From the NCBI GenBank assembly GCA_045599645.1, contig JAZRWI010000111.1, positions 78,730-142,729 on the forward strand: DNA of 64,000 nt, read 5' to 3'. A program made the position numbers and the translations under genes. Positions 17,287-27,068 of the stretch are shown in pieces. The stretch's first letter is position 1, and every line of letters starts with the position of its first letter. The notes under the pieces are model-generated. The model was given only the letters and a program-made list of their open reading frames with translations. It was not told where the DNA came from and searched no databases. This stretch comes from RUG334 sp045599645. Its GTDB lineage: Bacteria > Muiribacteriota > Ozemobacteria > Ozemobacterales > Ozemobacteraceae.

Positions 17287-17943
17287 ATGAGAGAAAAAGC
17301 CCTAGTAGCCCCTTCTATACTTTCAGCCGACTTCTCAAAAATGGCTGACGAATTTAAAGTCATTAAAGAATCTGGTGCAGACTGGGTTCATGTAGACGTA
17401 ATGGACGGCCACTTTGTTCCGAACCTTACCTTTGGCCCTCCGGTAATAAAAATGTTCAGACCTCACAGCGACATGATTTTCGATGTCCATCTGATGATTG
17501 AGGAACCTGAACGTTGGATTGATGCCTACAAAGATGCTGGCGCCGACCGCCTCACCTTCCACATTGAAGCCTGTAAGCATGCCCACAGGTATCTTACAGC
17601 AATCAGGGAAAAAGGAATGGCCTCTGGAATCACTCTTAATCCACAGACCCCGGCCAGCTCAGTTGAATATCTCCTCGACCAATGCGATCAGGTTCTTGTA
17701 ATGACTGTTAACCCAGGCTTCGGTGGTCAGAAATTCATAGAACCCTGCCTTGATAAAATCAGGGTTTTAAGAAAAATGATAGACGACAAAGGCCTGAAAA
17801 CTCAGATTCAGGTTGATGGCGGCGTAAATGTTGAAAATGCGCAAAGAATTTATGAAGCAGGTGCCGATATATTAGTTATGGGCTCTGCATTCTTTAAAGC
17901 CAGCGACAAAAAATCACTGGTTGAAAAGATTCACGCCATCTAA
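17287..17943 (+). CDS. rpe: Ribulose-phosphate 3-epimerase
   Basis: 218 residues, standard length. Interconverts ribulose-5-phosphate and xylulose-5-phosphate in the pentose phosphate pathway. It is a TIM barrel with metal-binding signatures APSILSADFSKM, WVHVDVMDGHFVPNLTFGP, FDVHLMIEEP, MTVNPGFGGQKFI, and the phosphate-binding IQVDGGVNVENA plus LVMGSAFF. It begins 15 bases after the pseudokinase gene with an AGGTGA ribosome site. Its place after rlmN, PASTA and kinase-like genes mirrors the Firmicutes rlmN-prpC-prkC-rsgA-rpe cluster (prpC and rsgA are absent here). Confidence 0.96.
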   Translation: MREKALVAPSILSADFSKMADEFKVIKESGADWVHVDVMDGHFVPNLTFGPPVIKMFRPHSDMIFDVHLMIEEPERWIDAYKDAGADRLTFHIEACKHAHRYLTAIREKGMASGITLNPQTPASSVEYLLDQCDQVLVMTVNPGFGGQKFIEPCLDKIRVLRKMIDDKGLKTQIQVDGGVNVENAQRIYEAGADILVMGSAFFKASDKKSLVEKIHAI

Positions 17944-17972
17944 ATTTACAACAAGGTAATAGTAGAATAACA

Positions 17973-19316
17973 ATGTTAAATAGCCCACAAGAATTTACAG
18001 GGCTGCTTAGTCAGTTGAAACAGCAAAGCATTCAGACCCCCGCGGATCTGAAGCTTTTGCTACGTTTAGCAAGACTATACACTAAAAACAATAACTTCGC
18101 AGAAGCTGAAAGAGTTTACAAAAAGTATCTCAAAAGCAAAAAAGACGATGCTGAAGTTATGGTTGAATTTGCTATTTGCCTTATTAAAGCCGAAAACTAC
18201 GAAGACGCAGAACTGGAAATAGAACGCGCACTGAGCGCTCAGCCAGGCATGGTTCAGGCTTTCCTGACCGGTGCCAGCATATACGAAAAGCTCGGTAATA
18301 CCCAGAAGCAGATTTCCTATCTGATGATGGCCGCCAATGCAAAGCCGGACAACTACGGTATTCGTCTGACACTTGCCGAACAGCTCAGAAAATATGGCGA
18401 TTTTAATGGCGCCAAAGTCCAGTATGACATAATAATTGCCGCTGACCCGGATTCAGAAACAGCAAATTTCTCTAAGGGCTCAATCTTAATGAAGCAGGAA
18501 AAGCTTGGAGAAGCAATCCAGTGCTTCCTTAAGATTCTAAGCAATAACCCAAGCGCTTTTGATGCCCATTTCAATCTGGCAAGCTGCTTCTTCAGACAGA
18601 AGAAATATGCTGCTGCAATCAATCATTTCAGAATAGCTTCCAGAAACAAAGATCTGGCCAATCGTTCACTTTATCTAATGGCCCAGTGCTATGCAAAGCG
18701 TGACGATTTTGACCAGGCCATTGTTGCTATGGAAAAGCTTATTGAAATTGATGACAAGAACGTCTGCTACCGCAAAGCTCTTGGCGAATTCTATGAAAGC
18801 GCCGGCGAATATGATATGGCAGAAGACGTATATTTTGATTTAACCTGCATAGCTCCAACACGCTCAGAATTCTGGCTTAAGCTTGCCTTTGCGCAGATTA
18901 AGAACAAGAATTTTGAAAAGGCCCAGAGAACACTTAACAAGATATTCAAGGTTCAGCCAGGCCATCTTGAAGCCCACAGAGTGCTTGCAGAGCTTTATGC
19001 TGCCAAGCATCAGTATAAGGAAGCTATTGAAGAATATCAGCGTATGCTCATGCTGAATGAAAAAAATGGCGAAGCTTATTTGAGCCTTGCCAGAATCTAC
19101 AATGAAATCGGCTATGAAACAGAAGAAATGGAAGCCTTGAGCAAAGCCATTGCCAACAACAAGGAAACTGTTTCTGCGCTTTTAAGACTTGGGGAACTGG
19201 AACGCAAGCACAACCTTCCAACCAGCCTGGGACGCTTCAGAAGAATCCAGGAGCTTGCACCGGAATCAGACAGCGCCAAGGAAGCCGACTATTACCTCAG
19301 GCACACAGCAGCATAA
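17973..19316 (+). CDS. TPR-repeat protein
   Basis: 447 residues composed almost wholly of TPR helices, about 11-12 repeats (for example NNFAEAERVYKKYL, ALSAQPGMVQAFLTGASIYEKLG, GEYDMAEDVYFDLTC). No signal peptide or membrane helix, so it is probably a cytoplasmic scaffold. It is the last gene of the long plus-strand run and ends just before a bidirectional terminator. Partner and pathway cannot be read from sequence. It resembles the TPR half of the protein at 2630-4072 in style but is not an obvious paralogue. Confidence 0.85.
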   Translation: MLNSPQEFTGLLSQLKQQSIQTPADLKLLLRLARLYTKNNNFAEAERVYKKYLKSKKDDAEVMVEFAICLIKAENYEDAELEIERALSAQPGMVQAFLTGASIYEKLGNTQKQISYLMMAANAKPDNYGIRLTLAEQLRKYGDFNGAKVQYDIIIAADPDSETANFSKGSILMKQEKLGEAIQCFLKILSNNPSAFDAHFNLASCFFRQKKYAAAINHFRIASRNKDLANRSLYLMAQCYAKRDDFDQAIVAMEKLIEIDDKNVCYRKALGEFYESAGEYDMAEDVYFDLTCIAPTRSEFWLKLAFAQIKNKNFEKAQRTLNKIFKVQPGHLEAHRVLAELYAAKHQYKEAIEEYQRMLMLNEKNGEAYLSLARIYNEIGYETEEMEALSKAIANNKETVSALLRLGELERKHNLPTSLGRFRRIQELAPESDSAKEADYYLRHTAA

Positions 19317-19318
19317 AC

Positions 19319-19351
19319 AAAAGCCCATTGTCAGAGTAACAATGGGCTTTT
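19319..19351. terminator. Bidirectional intrinsic terminator
   Basis: AAAAGCCCATTGT (19319-19331) pairs with ACAATGGGCTTTT (19339-19351), with a 7-base loop and A/T tracts on both sides. It lies exactly between the converging TPR gene (stop 19316) and lipoprotein gene (stop 19358). Confidence 0.93.
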
Positions 19352-19357
19352 ATTTTA

Positions 19358-22300
19358 TTAATTATCACCCGAAATATCGCCGTAATTTGAATAACCTGTT
19401 ATATTTCCTGAATTTGTACAGTTTTCTATGGTCCATCCATTTCGACAGCCTGCAATACCACCAACATAAGAGGAGCCTGTAATATTGCCAGAATTGGTAC
19501 AATCGCTTATTGTCGATTCATCATTTATAGAGCCTGCAATGCCACCAACATTCGGGCATGAAGAATCTCCAGATACAGGTTCAGGGCCAACATATCCGGT
19601 ATTGCTACAGTTTTTTATTGCTGAATGATTAACGTTGCCTGCAATACCACCGCTATTCCAAATTTGAGTATAAATAGAATTATAATTGTCACAATGCTCT
19701 ATAAGCGAGTTTTCTCTTACTTCTGCAGCAATTCCAGCCCTGCCAAATTCTACCAGACCTTTGTTTTCACAATATGAAACGGTTGATGAGGCAACCCAAC
19801 AGGCAATACCAGCGTAATTACAACCATTTCCACCATACCCGAACTCGGAACTATATTCTTTGTCCCAAGACAATTTTCCTTCGTTTACACATTCTTTAAT
19901 AAGGGAATTATTCGTTACATATGCAGCAATACCACCAGACCCAGTGATATCAGTGACACAAATCAAGGCCAAATCATGCTTATTTACACACTTAATCAAA
20001 GAAGAATTATTTACAACAGAAGCAATTCCACCTATACCTGTTGTGCTACCAGGGTAATACGCCCACACATTACCATAATTTATACAATTCGATACTTCAC
20101 TATCAATGACGGAACCAGCGATAGAACCAATAGCAAATCCGCCTTTTATTTCACAGGTTGAATCTACGATTAAATCTTTAATTAAAGCATTTTTGACTGT
20201 TCCAAATATACCTATTAAAAAAGATACTTCTCTGTTGATTTGCAGATTTATTAGCCTTTTTCCATTACCAAAAAGAGTTCCAGAGAATGGTGCACCTTCT
20301 GTTCCTATAGGCTTAAAGCCGCACTCAGCATAATCAAAGTAGAATGGGGTTTCATACCCATCGAAATCAATATCATTTTTAAGAATAAACGAATCGCTCA
20401 GGAAATTCCTTATTCTGTCGAACTGCTCTGCATTTGTTACTTCAAATGGTTCATCATCAGTCCCTTTACCTTCATAATAGAAGCATTGAACATTCAAAGG
20501 AACAAACTGATTAATCAAAGAATTATCAACAGCGCGAAGACTGTCAGACATCCTGATGTTGTAAATTCTACTGAAGTTAAGCTTGTCCGTTGGGACAATC
20601 TTCATTTTCTTATCATCTATCCAGGTTTTATTCCAGTTCTGCGCAACATTATCACAGGTTATAACCACAGAAGCGCTTGCTTCATCCAAAGACTTTGGAG
20701 TCTTAATAAAATCGATTACAAAACCGTTATTCTGAACGAATACAAACTTAGGACTGGCAGTATCATCATAAACAGTGCCTTCGTCAGCTGTAATAGCTGC
20801 TCTTTGATATTCTGACTCTACAGTAGCAAATGAGAAAGAGGTTGGGAAAACAATCTGTCTTGTATATTTATTCTCCAGGCCACTCTTAATTGTAACCTTG
20901 TATTTTTCGCTATAATAAAGACTTTCCTTTGGATGCAGCTTCAGACATTTATTATTGCTGCTATAAGAAAAATCGCATTCTACCTTATTGTTTCTGGAAT
21001 CAGTCAGTTCAATAAATTCAGCAAAAGAATCCTCCCAGGCAATATCGAAATCAAAAACAATAGAAATATCTGTATTTACATCAATATTCACACTATCTGC
21101 TTCTGGTTCTGTGTAAACAACTGAATTGTCAGAAAGTGTTGTGAAGCTTACGGGAGCGAATGGAGCAATATTATAGCCTTCCCCATCCTCTACAGTTCCG
21201 GTCATCGCTATAGTGTAGGTCTTACCAGACTGCAGCATGGATTGAAAGGTAAGACTTGCAACAGAAGAATTTCCTGAAGCAAAGTTCAAGGAAAAAGGAA
21301 CCTGGATACCGTCACTAGTCACCGCTATGGCAGAACGAGCCAGATTCTGCGAAGCAACAGGCTTTTGGAAGTTCACTGTAAAGACAGGCTGGAAGGAATA
21401 TAATCCATCCTTTATATAATCTTCGCTGATAAAAATACTGGCAGAAGCTGCTTTACCTGACATTGTCGTAAATTCATAGGTTAATGCCTTAAAAAAGTTA
21501 TCTGATTTCTTTGGTGCAATGCATTCACCAATAGTCAGCTTATATTTATCCTCGTATCTCAGACTGCGTAATGGAGTTACAACAAGATGTCTGCTATCCT
21601 CTGAAATAGCATAGTTTAAAGGAATAACAGCAAGTTTTTCGCCCTTTAAAAGTATATGCTTAGAGGGTTCATCGCTCCATTTTATTTCTTCCTTAAAAGC
21701 AATATCAATCACTGTCGAAGTAGCAACATTTTCATTTTTGGCAGGAACCACTATGTCATAAGCCATAGCAACAGGTTCTTGTTCTTTTGCTAATTCTCTT
21801 GTTATTTTGTATTCTGAAGCAAACTTATTTGCCTTCACGTCTGCTAATACTGTTTTAAGCCTGAAATCCGTCGGGAAATCACTGAGCATAACACCCTTGG
21901 TATTTAATGTAAGTTTAAATGTAGCCAGATTACCAGAGGACTCTATGCTATCAGCACTGTAATTGTCGAAAACAATTTTATGAATATAGTTACCGTCACT
22001 CTGCTTTACACTTGATACAGTATCTTTGGCATCCTTACCATTAATTTTTATTGATAATGGCTTTGATGACGGAGTGAAAAAAGTTATTTCTGTAGATACT
22101 AATGAACCACTAAAGACAGATGAAGAATAAGCAGCCTCAATAACAGTTTTTATTGTAATATCTTCGGTATAGTATTTTTCTCTTTTGTCGTTTTCTGCAT
22201 ATTTATAATCAGCTGGAACAACCTGGAAGGAAATATCTTTAATACTGTCAGGTGTAATGGTTTCTTTCGGATCATAGGCAAAAACAGTAAAGCTGTAATC

Positions 22301-22858
22301 TAATCTATAGGTGCTGATTACAAATTCCTTTGGCGCTGTTGTTGCCATTCTTGCTGAAGCTACTACTGCAGTACCGTCATCTTTTAAATTAATATATGTC
22401 CAATCAGAATCCTTAGAATTCTTAAAGCCAAGATAAAAATCTGTATATTTTTCAGGGAAGTTATTAGCAATAGTAACTGTTATCGGCTTTCTTACTTCGG
22501 TAATCAGTCTTACACTTCCGTTAACGTTCTCAATACCGGTTAGAGTATAAACCTTGGAAGCATTATTCCCATAAATACCAACTTCATCACTATAAAGATC
22601 GCGTTCTTCAATAAAAATCTCAGAATCAGCAGGAAGAGTGCCTGGTTCCTTTGCTTCTATGATAGCTGTTGAGTTTTCAGAGCTGAAATATAAAGTACCA
22701 TTACCTTTTGTCTTGCCGGAAGTGTAAATGATGGTTTCTTCCTTTTTTATTATTGTGTCGCCATCATGGCCTGTGCTGCAGCCATAGAAGGTAACAAGCA
22801 GTCCAAGCACTGCAACCAGGACTAATATATGCTTTTGTAATGAATGTATTTTCTTCAT
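19358..22858 (-). CDS. Large surface lipoprotein with Ig-like (SbsA/Big_5-type) domains and GLUG-like repeats
   Basis: 1166 residues, ribosome site GAGGG. A lipoprotein-type signal peptide ends at GC (TFYGCSTG), though the lipobox is not ideal. The middle has several SbsA-type Ig-like domains (PAKNENVATSTVIDIAFKEEI and similar blocks near residues 360, 480 and 580). After a FEVTNAEQFDRIRNFL hinge, the last ~290 residues hold GLUG-like repeats (GGIAGSV...ISDCTNSGNITG). Such repeats form beta-helix/adhesin-type surface regions. It is paralogous to the neighbour at 22878-26114, 19 bases upstream, with the same opening, domain order and hinge. It is likely a surface adhesin or stalk; substrate unknown. 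Confidence 0.82.
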   Translation of the reverse strand: MKKIHSLQKHILVLVAVLGLLVTFYGCSTGHDGDTIIKKEETIIYTSGKTKGNGTLYFSSENSTAIIEAKEPGTLPADSEIFIEERDLYSDEVGIYGNNASKVYTLTGIENVNGSVRLITEVRKPITVTIANNFPEKYTDFYLGFKNSKDSDWTYINLKDDGTAVVASARMATTAPKEFVISTYRLDYSFTVFAYDPKETITPDSIKDISFQVVPADYKYAENDKREKYYTEDITIKTVIEAAYSSSVFSGSLVSTEITFFTPSSKPLSIKINGKDAKDTVSSVKQSDGNYIHKIVFDNYSADSIESSGNLATFKLTLNTKGVMLSDFPTDFRLKTVLADVKANKFASEYKITRELAKEQEPVAMAYDIVVPAKNENVATSTVIDIAFKEEIKWSDEPSKHILLKGEKLAVIPLNYAISEDSRHLVVTPLRSLRYEDKYKLTIGECIAPKKSDNFFKALTYEFTTMSGKAASASIFISEDYIKDGLYSFQPVFTVNFQKPVASQNLARSAIAVTSDGIQVPFSLNFASGNSSVASLTFQSMLQSGKTYTIAMTGTVEDGEGYNIAPFAPVSFTTLSDNSVVYTEPEADSVNIDVNTDISIVFDFDIAWEDSFAEFIELTDSRNNKVECDFSYSSNNKCLKLHPKESLYYSEKYKVTIKSGLENKYTRQIVFPTSFSFATVESEYQRAAITADEGTVYDDTASPKFVFVQNNGFVIDFIKTPKSLDEASASVVITCDNVAQNWNKTWIDDKKMKIVPTDKLNFSRIYNIRMSDSLRAVDNSLINQFVPLNVQCFYYEGKGTDDEPFEVTNAEQFDRIRNFLSDSFILKNDIDFDGYETPFYFDYAECGFKPIGTEGAPFSGTLFGNGKRLINLQINREVSFLIGIFGTVKNALIKDLIVDSTCEIKGGFAIGSIAGSVIDSEVSNCINYGNVWAYYPGSTTGIGGIASVVNNSSLIKCVNKHDLALICVTDITGSGGIAAYVTNNSLIKECVNEGKLSWDKEYSSEFGYGGNGCNYAGIACWVASSTVSYCENKGLVEFGRAGIAAEVRENSLIEHCDNYNSIYTQIWNSGGIAGNVNHSAIKNCSNTGYVGPEPVSGDSSCPNVGGIAGSINDESTISDCTNSGNITGSSYVGGIAGCRNGWTIENCTNSGNITGYSNYGDISGDN

Positions 22859-22877
22859 ATTATCCCTCTATAGAAGC

Positions 22878-25800
22878 TCAGTGCTCGAAGCCCTTCAGCT
22901 TCGGCAAGCTATCTTCTGACAAAATCCATATGCTTTCATCCAGCCAGTCACTTTCATCAGTCCACTTTGATTCTGCCGCAGCAGCTTCTATTTCAGACTT
23001 ATAACCATGTTCAAGGAAAACACAATATGGCGGGCTGTCATCATAATCACTACAAGGTGTTTCGCACACAATAGTTTGAGAGGTCACAAAACAGTTTGAA
23101 GCCTGGTCAGCGATAAGCTTATTACAATGATCTACTATTTCACCAACATTATAGCTATTATGTATTTCCCCCCCAAAAAGATTACTTACCATGCCACAAA
23201 CTTGAGTATCCCCAGTTATTTTACCAGCAAAAACACAATCATATACACTGCCATAATCTATTTCTGCGGCAATACCTGCTACAGCCATATTCCCTACGAC
23301 TTCCATCTCACACACACACTGACTAATAGTGGTTTCCATGGCGACACCAAGAATACCACCCACATAATTATCACCTACCACTTTGCCATGATGTGAGTTA
23401 TCAAGCTTCACATTGGAAATGCTTCCATTCATCATCATGCCAAAAAGTCCAACGCACATTGTATCAGGTCGATTTATATTCAAACCATAAATAGTATGAT
23501 AGTCACCATCAAAATGACCGCTCCAGGAATCATCCATAGTACCTATTGGTAAAAAGCCATTAGTTGCTAAGTCAGGAATAAGTGGAGAAGATGTATATGT
23601 ACTCAAATCTATATCGCAGGTCTGCTTAAAATAGCAGTTAACATATTTTCTCATATAATCAAACTGCTTTGCTGTAGAAACAAGATAAGGACTTTCAGCG
23701 GTTCCTCTACCAGCATAAGGCCCTGTCTTATAAATAAATGTCGGGAAATTGCCTATAGCAACGTTTCTAGTGTCATAAATTTTTTCGTCGAAGCTGATTG
23801 TAAACATTTCATCGAACAATACGTCTTCCGGGAAGGAAATATCCATCTTTGTATGTTCAACGTTCCATTCGCGATTAAATACAGTAACCTCTCTTATACT
23901 GCTATAAACCTTGATTGCAGCTTCAGCCTCGGCTATGTCAGCCGGAGTTGTAACAAAATCGATTGTAAAGGTTGCATTGGGAGAACAAACTATAGGAACA
24001 GCCAGTGGTTCAATGACGTCATCATCATAAGCTTTAACTGTTGCTGCAAAATGCTGGCCATCAGGTGTTTCAAATGTTTGTGCAGTCGCAATAGCAGCTT
24101 GTTCACTATCATCAAAACCAATACCGTCATGTATCTGCAAAACATACTTAGTGTTGTGAAGCAGATTTTCAGACGGAGTCACTGTTACAGACTTATTCCC
24201 ATCAAAGTCCTTCACACAGGCAATTTCATGTTCTTCGAAATCCTTCAACGTAATAAAAGAAGGAGTTTCTGAATTCCAGGTAATCTTATCTGAAAAATCA
24301 ATCACAAATGCAGTATTAGTGGCTATCTTGCCACCGGCCTCCGGATTTGTCGGAGTAATCTGTGCTGTAATTTTTGGCAGTGTTGTAAAATTTATTACAT
24401 TAAACGGTGCAATATCAATATTATCAACATCCTTAACCGGGCCGGACATGCTGATTGAATAATCAGCGTTCCCAATCAGGTCATTGGTGAAGGTTAATGT
24501 AGCAATTGTATTGGTTGGTTCGAAATTAAGCTTATATGCCACAATATCAGAGCCACATTTAACATTCAGAATGCCAGCTACTTCGCTAAGCGAACCAACA
24601 GGCTTTTTAAAGTTAATATTGAATTCAGGTCTTAATTTGTATTTTCCGTTATACTTATTGCGTTCAAAATCTGTAATGACTGCAGCTACGGCTGTTGGGC
24701 TTATGGTAGAAAAGGAGTATGTAGCAGAGGCAAGAATCAGATTTGAGGCCTGAGCCAAGGCTTCCCTGAAAACAGTTACACTGTAGCTGTTGTTATATAT
24801 AAAGCTCTGATTCGGTATAAGTGTAATGTCTTTTTTATTGGAGCCAACCAGATAGCTGCAGTTAATTTTTCCACCATTATTATCAACAAGGGCTATTTTG
24901 CTGTTATCTTCTTCACGCCATTCAATTTCTCTGTCGGCTCTGAGCACAACCTTTGATCCGAGACTTACGTTTGTAGTCGGATTAGGTTCTATTAAGCTCA
25001 ACGTAATTGTTTCTTCCGGCAAAGGTTCAGGTGGCAATGGATTCTTAGTTATATTTCTTCTTGTCAGATAGCCTTCGTTAGAGAAAAAGACACCTTTTTT
25101 AGTAATAAGTATCGCTTTTACCCTGAATTCATCTGGAAATTCCGCAGCCACAGTATCCTTAAGATTTAATACAAAGCTATATACAGCAGTATTGCCAGTT
25201 ATGCCCGTATTCTCCGGCAAATATGAGTTAATGGAAATTCTGTGCAGATACTTACCGTTGTATTCCTTTTCTGAAGATACATATTCCTTTGCCCAGTTGC
25301 CATCTACCTTGAAGCTTACCGTTTGTGGGCTGTCTGTATAGAATGTAACCTGATTTTCTACAGTTGACTCATTAAAAATATTAGAATCGATTTCAGAAGT
25401 CAGCTTTGATGTAATTTTCAAGTCATCCTTGAAAAGACTGTTATTAAAGGTATCAGTAGCAACCTCGAATTTTTCAGGAACTGCTGAAAATTCAAAGACG
25501 GAAATACTGTCATCTTTTTTTGCATTAGGATTAACACCAAAAATTGTGAAGGTATAATTCAAATGAAAAGTAGTTATGACAAATTCACTAGGTGTTTTAT
25601 ATGAAAGTCTCTGAGATTCAATAAAGGTTTTACCGCTTTCTGGCAGCTTCTGGAATTGCCAGTCGGTATCTGTAGAAGCTCTATACCCCACATAAAATTC
25701 AGTAAATTCTTCAGGAAAAGTGTTAGGTATTCGTATGTTTATTGGCTTTTCTGTTTCTTTAAGCTCTGTCTGGATACCATATTCATATCTAAGACCGCTT

Positions 25801-26114
25801 AATGAAAGAACCTTAGTGGCATTGTCACCATAGATGCTAACTTCGTTAGAATAAAGCTGACGTTCAACGATATAGATTTCAGAACCGGCAGGTAAGCTGT
25901 TTTTTTCTGGAGCTTCAACAGTAATTTGGGTTTCAGAATTGAAATAACGCATTGTACCGTCTTCATTAACAACAGTAGACACATATTTCTTCTGGGTTTC
26001 AACAATGATTATATCTCTGGCGCCACCACCGCACCCATAAGAAAGGCATGACAAAACTATAAGGCATAAAATAAAATACCCTATATTAAACCTTTTAAGT
26101 GCGTTGGCTTTCAT
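22878..26114 (-). CDS. Large surface lipoprotein, paralogue of the downstream neighbour
   Basis: 1078 residues, ribosome site GGAG. The lipoprotein signal peptide ends LSYGCGGG. Same plan as the gene at 19358-22858: an N-terminal domain with SEIYIVERQLYSNEVSIYGDNATKVLSL, Ig-like Big_5 domains (LIEPNPTTNVSLGSKVVLRA; ITPTNPEAGGKIATNTAFVIDF), a hinge GRGTAESPYLVSTAKQFDYM, then GLUG-like repeats (VGGILGVAMETTISQC, VAGIAAEIDYGSVYDC). The GLUG part is shorter than in the paralogue and a unique ~80-residue tail follows. The two genes are 19 bases apart and surely co-transcribed, a recent-looking duplication followed by divergence of the repeat region. Confidence 0.82.
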   Translation of the reverse strand: MKANALKRFNIGYFILCLIVLSCLSYGCGGGARDIIIVETQKKYVSTVVNEDGTMRYFNSETQITVEAPEKNSLPAGSEIYIVERQLYSNEVSIYGDNATKVLSLSGLRYEYGIQTELKETEKPINIRIPNTFPEEFTEFYVGYRASTDTDWQFQKLPESGKTFIESQRLSYKTPSEFVITTFHLNYTFTIFGVNPNAKKDDSISVFEFSAVPEKFEVATDTFNNSLFKDDLKITSKLTSEIDSNIFNESTVENQVTFYTDSPQTVSFKVDGNWAKEYVSSEKEYNGKYLHRISINSYLPENTGITGNTAVYSFVLNLKDTVAAEFPDEFRVKAILITKKGVFFSNEGYLTRRNITKNPLPPEPLPEETITLSLIEPNPTTNVSLGSKVVLRADREIEWREEDNSKIALVDNNGGKINCSYLVGSNKKDITLIPNQSFIYNNSYSVTVFREALAQASNLILASATYSFSTISPTAVAAVITDFERNKYNGKYKLRPEFNINFKKPVGSLSEVAGILNVKCGSDIVAYKLNFEPTNTIATLTFTNDLIGNADYSISMSGPVKDVDNIDIAPFNVINFTTLPKITAQITPTNPEAGGKIATNTAFVIDFSDKITWNSETPSFITLKDFEEHEIACVKDFDGNKSVTVTPSENLLHNTKYVLQIHDGIGFDDSEQAAIATAQTFETPDGQHFAATVKAYDDDVIEPLAVPIVCSPNATFTIDFVTTPADIAEAEAAIKVYSSIREVTVFNREWNVEHTKMDISFPEDVLFDEMFTISFDEKIYDTRNVAIGNFPTFIYKTGPYAGRGTAESPYLVSTAKQFDYMRKYVNCYFKQTCDIDLSTYTSSPLIPDLATNGFLPIGTMDDSWSGHFDGDYHTIYGLNINRPDTMCVGLFGMMMNGSISNVKLDNSHHGKVVGDNYVGGILGVAMETTISQCVCEMEVVGNMAVAGIAAEIDYGSVYDCVFAGKITGDTQVCGMVSNLFGGEIHNSYNVGEIVDHCNKLIADQASNCFVTSQTIVCETPCSDYDDSPPYCVFLEHGYKSEIEAAAAESKWTDESDWLDESIWILSEDSLPKLKGFEH

Positions 26115-26138
26115 GCAATACTACTCCATATTACAAGC

Positions 26139-26168
26139 ATTGTACCATCACATCAATTAATTGTACAA
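26139..26168 (-). promoter_or_regulatory. Candidate promoter for the paired lipoprotein genes
   Basis: On the minus strand TTGTAC (26163-26168), an 18-base spacer and TACAAT (26139-26144) sit about 25 bases before the start at 26114. Moderate match. Confidence 0.45.
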
Positions 26169-26208
26169 GCGAAAACGGCAGGAGTAATTTGTAAATTTTT
26201 GTAAATAA

Positions 26209-26970
26209 TCAGCCTATGTATTCTATGAATAGTAATGTAGTTCTAGTGAAATAAAGATTTAGAAGAATAGCAATAAGCTGAAGACCGAAGAACACCCATC
26301 TGGCTTTTCTGCAGTTTGCCTTAGAAAAATTAAAAGCAGCTGTCAGCAGTAAAAGAGCAGAAATATATGGAAACATGCTATTTGGCAGATACATGAAGGG
26401 TAAAAATGAAACGCATGACCAGCGTGTAAATTCCAAAGAATTATTCTTTATGCTTGCCAATAGACCAACTAATACAGCCAAAGCAACAATAAGCAGGAAA
26501 TCGATATTGAACATTCCCTTACCGACCATTAAGAATCTTAGAAGTATGGAATATACTACAGCCCATATAAAAGGCTGATGTTTCATTACTTCTTCACGGA
26601 TAAATATTTCGCTTACTATAAACCAGATTGCCATCCCGGAAGCAAGGCAGATTAGCGGCAAACCAGGCCCTGTTTTAAAGAAGGATAACCCGATTATAAG
26701 AGCCATAAAGGATTCACCCAATGGGTATTGAACAGAAATTGGGGCCTTGCAATAGCGGCATTTACCTCTCAGGAATATCCAGCTGAATATTGGGAATAAA
26801 TCGAAAAAATGCAACTGGTGGTTGCATTTTGGGCAATGTGACGGTGGAAATATTACAGACGTGCCAATTGCCATGCGAAGAACAACAACGTTACTGAAGC
26901 TGCCAAGAAGGCTGCCAAAAACGAAAAAGAATACTGTGAAAAAATAATGCATTGATTCTGTATATAGCAT
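26209..26970 (-). CDS. Prepilin peptidase-like membrane protein (PilD/GspO family), divergent active site
   Basis: 253 residues with about seven membrane segments. The N-terminal domain is classic for type IV prepilin peptidases: GSFSNVVVLRM, then CPKC and CRYC cysteine pairs (zinc) and PLGESF. These enzymes cleave and N-methylate type IV pilins, and a pilin gene lies just upstream (27069-27431). The two membrane aspartates of the family are not conventional. The first (usually FID near a helix end) is replaced in WFIVSEIFIREE, and the GxGD motif reads FNID, retaining one Asp. Either chemistry is altered or the enzyme relies on another copy. The start at 26970 has AAGGAT 8 bases upstream. Confidence 0.8.
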   Translation of the reverse strand: MLYTESMHYFFTVFFFVFGSLLGSFSNVVVLRMAIGTSVIFPPSHCPKCNHQLHFFDLFPIFSWIFLRGKCRYCKAPISVQYPLGESFMALIIGLSFFKTGPGLPLICLASGMAIWFIVSEIFIREEVMKHQPFIWAVVYSILLRFLMVGKGMFNIDFLLIVALAVLVGLLASIKNNSLEFTRWSCVSFLPFMYLPNSMFPYISALLLLTAAFNFSKANCRKARWVFFGLQLIAILLNLYFTRTTLLFIEYIG

Positions 26971-27030
26971 TTAGAATATCCTTAATTATGTTCTTCGACT
27001 GTGTATTGTATAACATTTTGGGCAAAAAAA

Positions 27031-27056
27031 AAAGAGCAACGTAAACGTTGCTCTTT
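27031..27056. terminator. Intrinsic terminator for the pilin gene
   Basis: AAAGAGCAACG (27031-27041), loop TAAA, CGTTGCTCTTT (27046-27056). On the minus strand it is followed by a run of more than ten T residues just after the pilin stop. It separates pilin from the prepilin peptidase gene. Confidence 0.93.
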
Positions 27057-27068
27057 TCTTTAGCAAAA

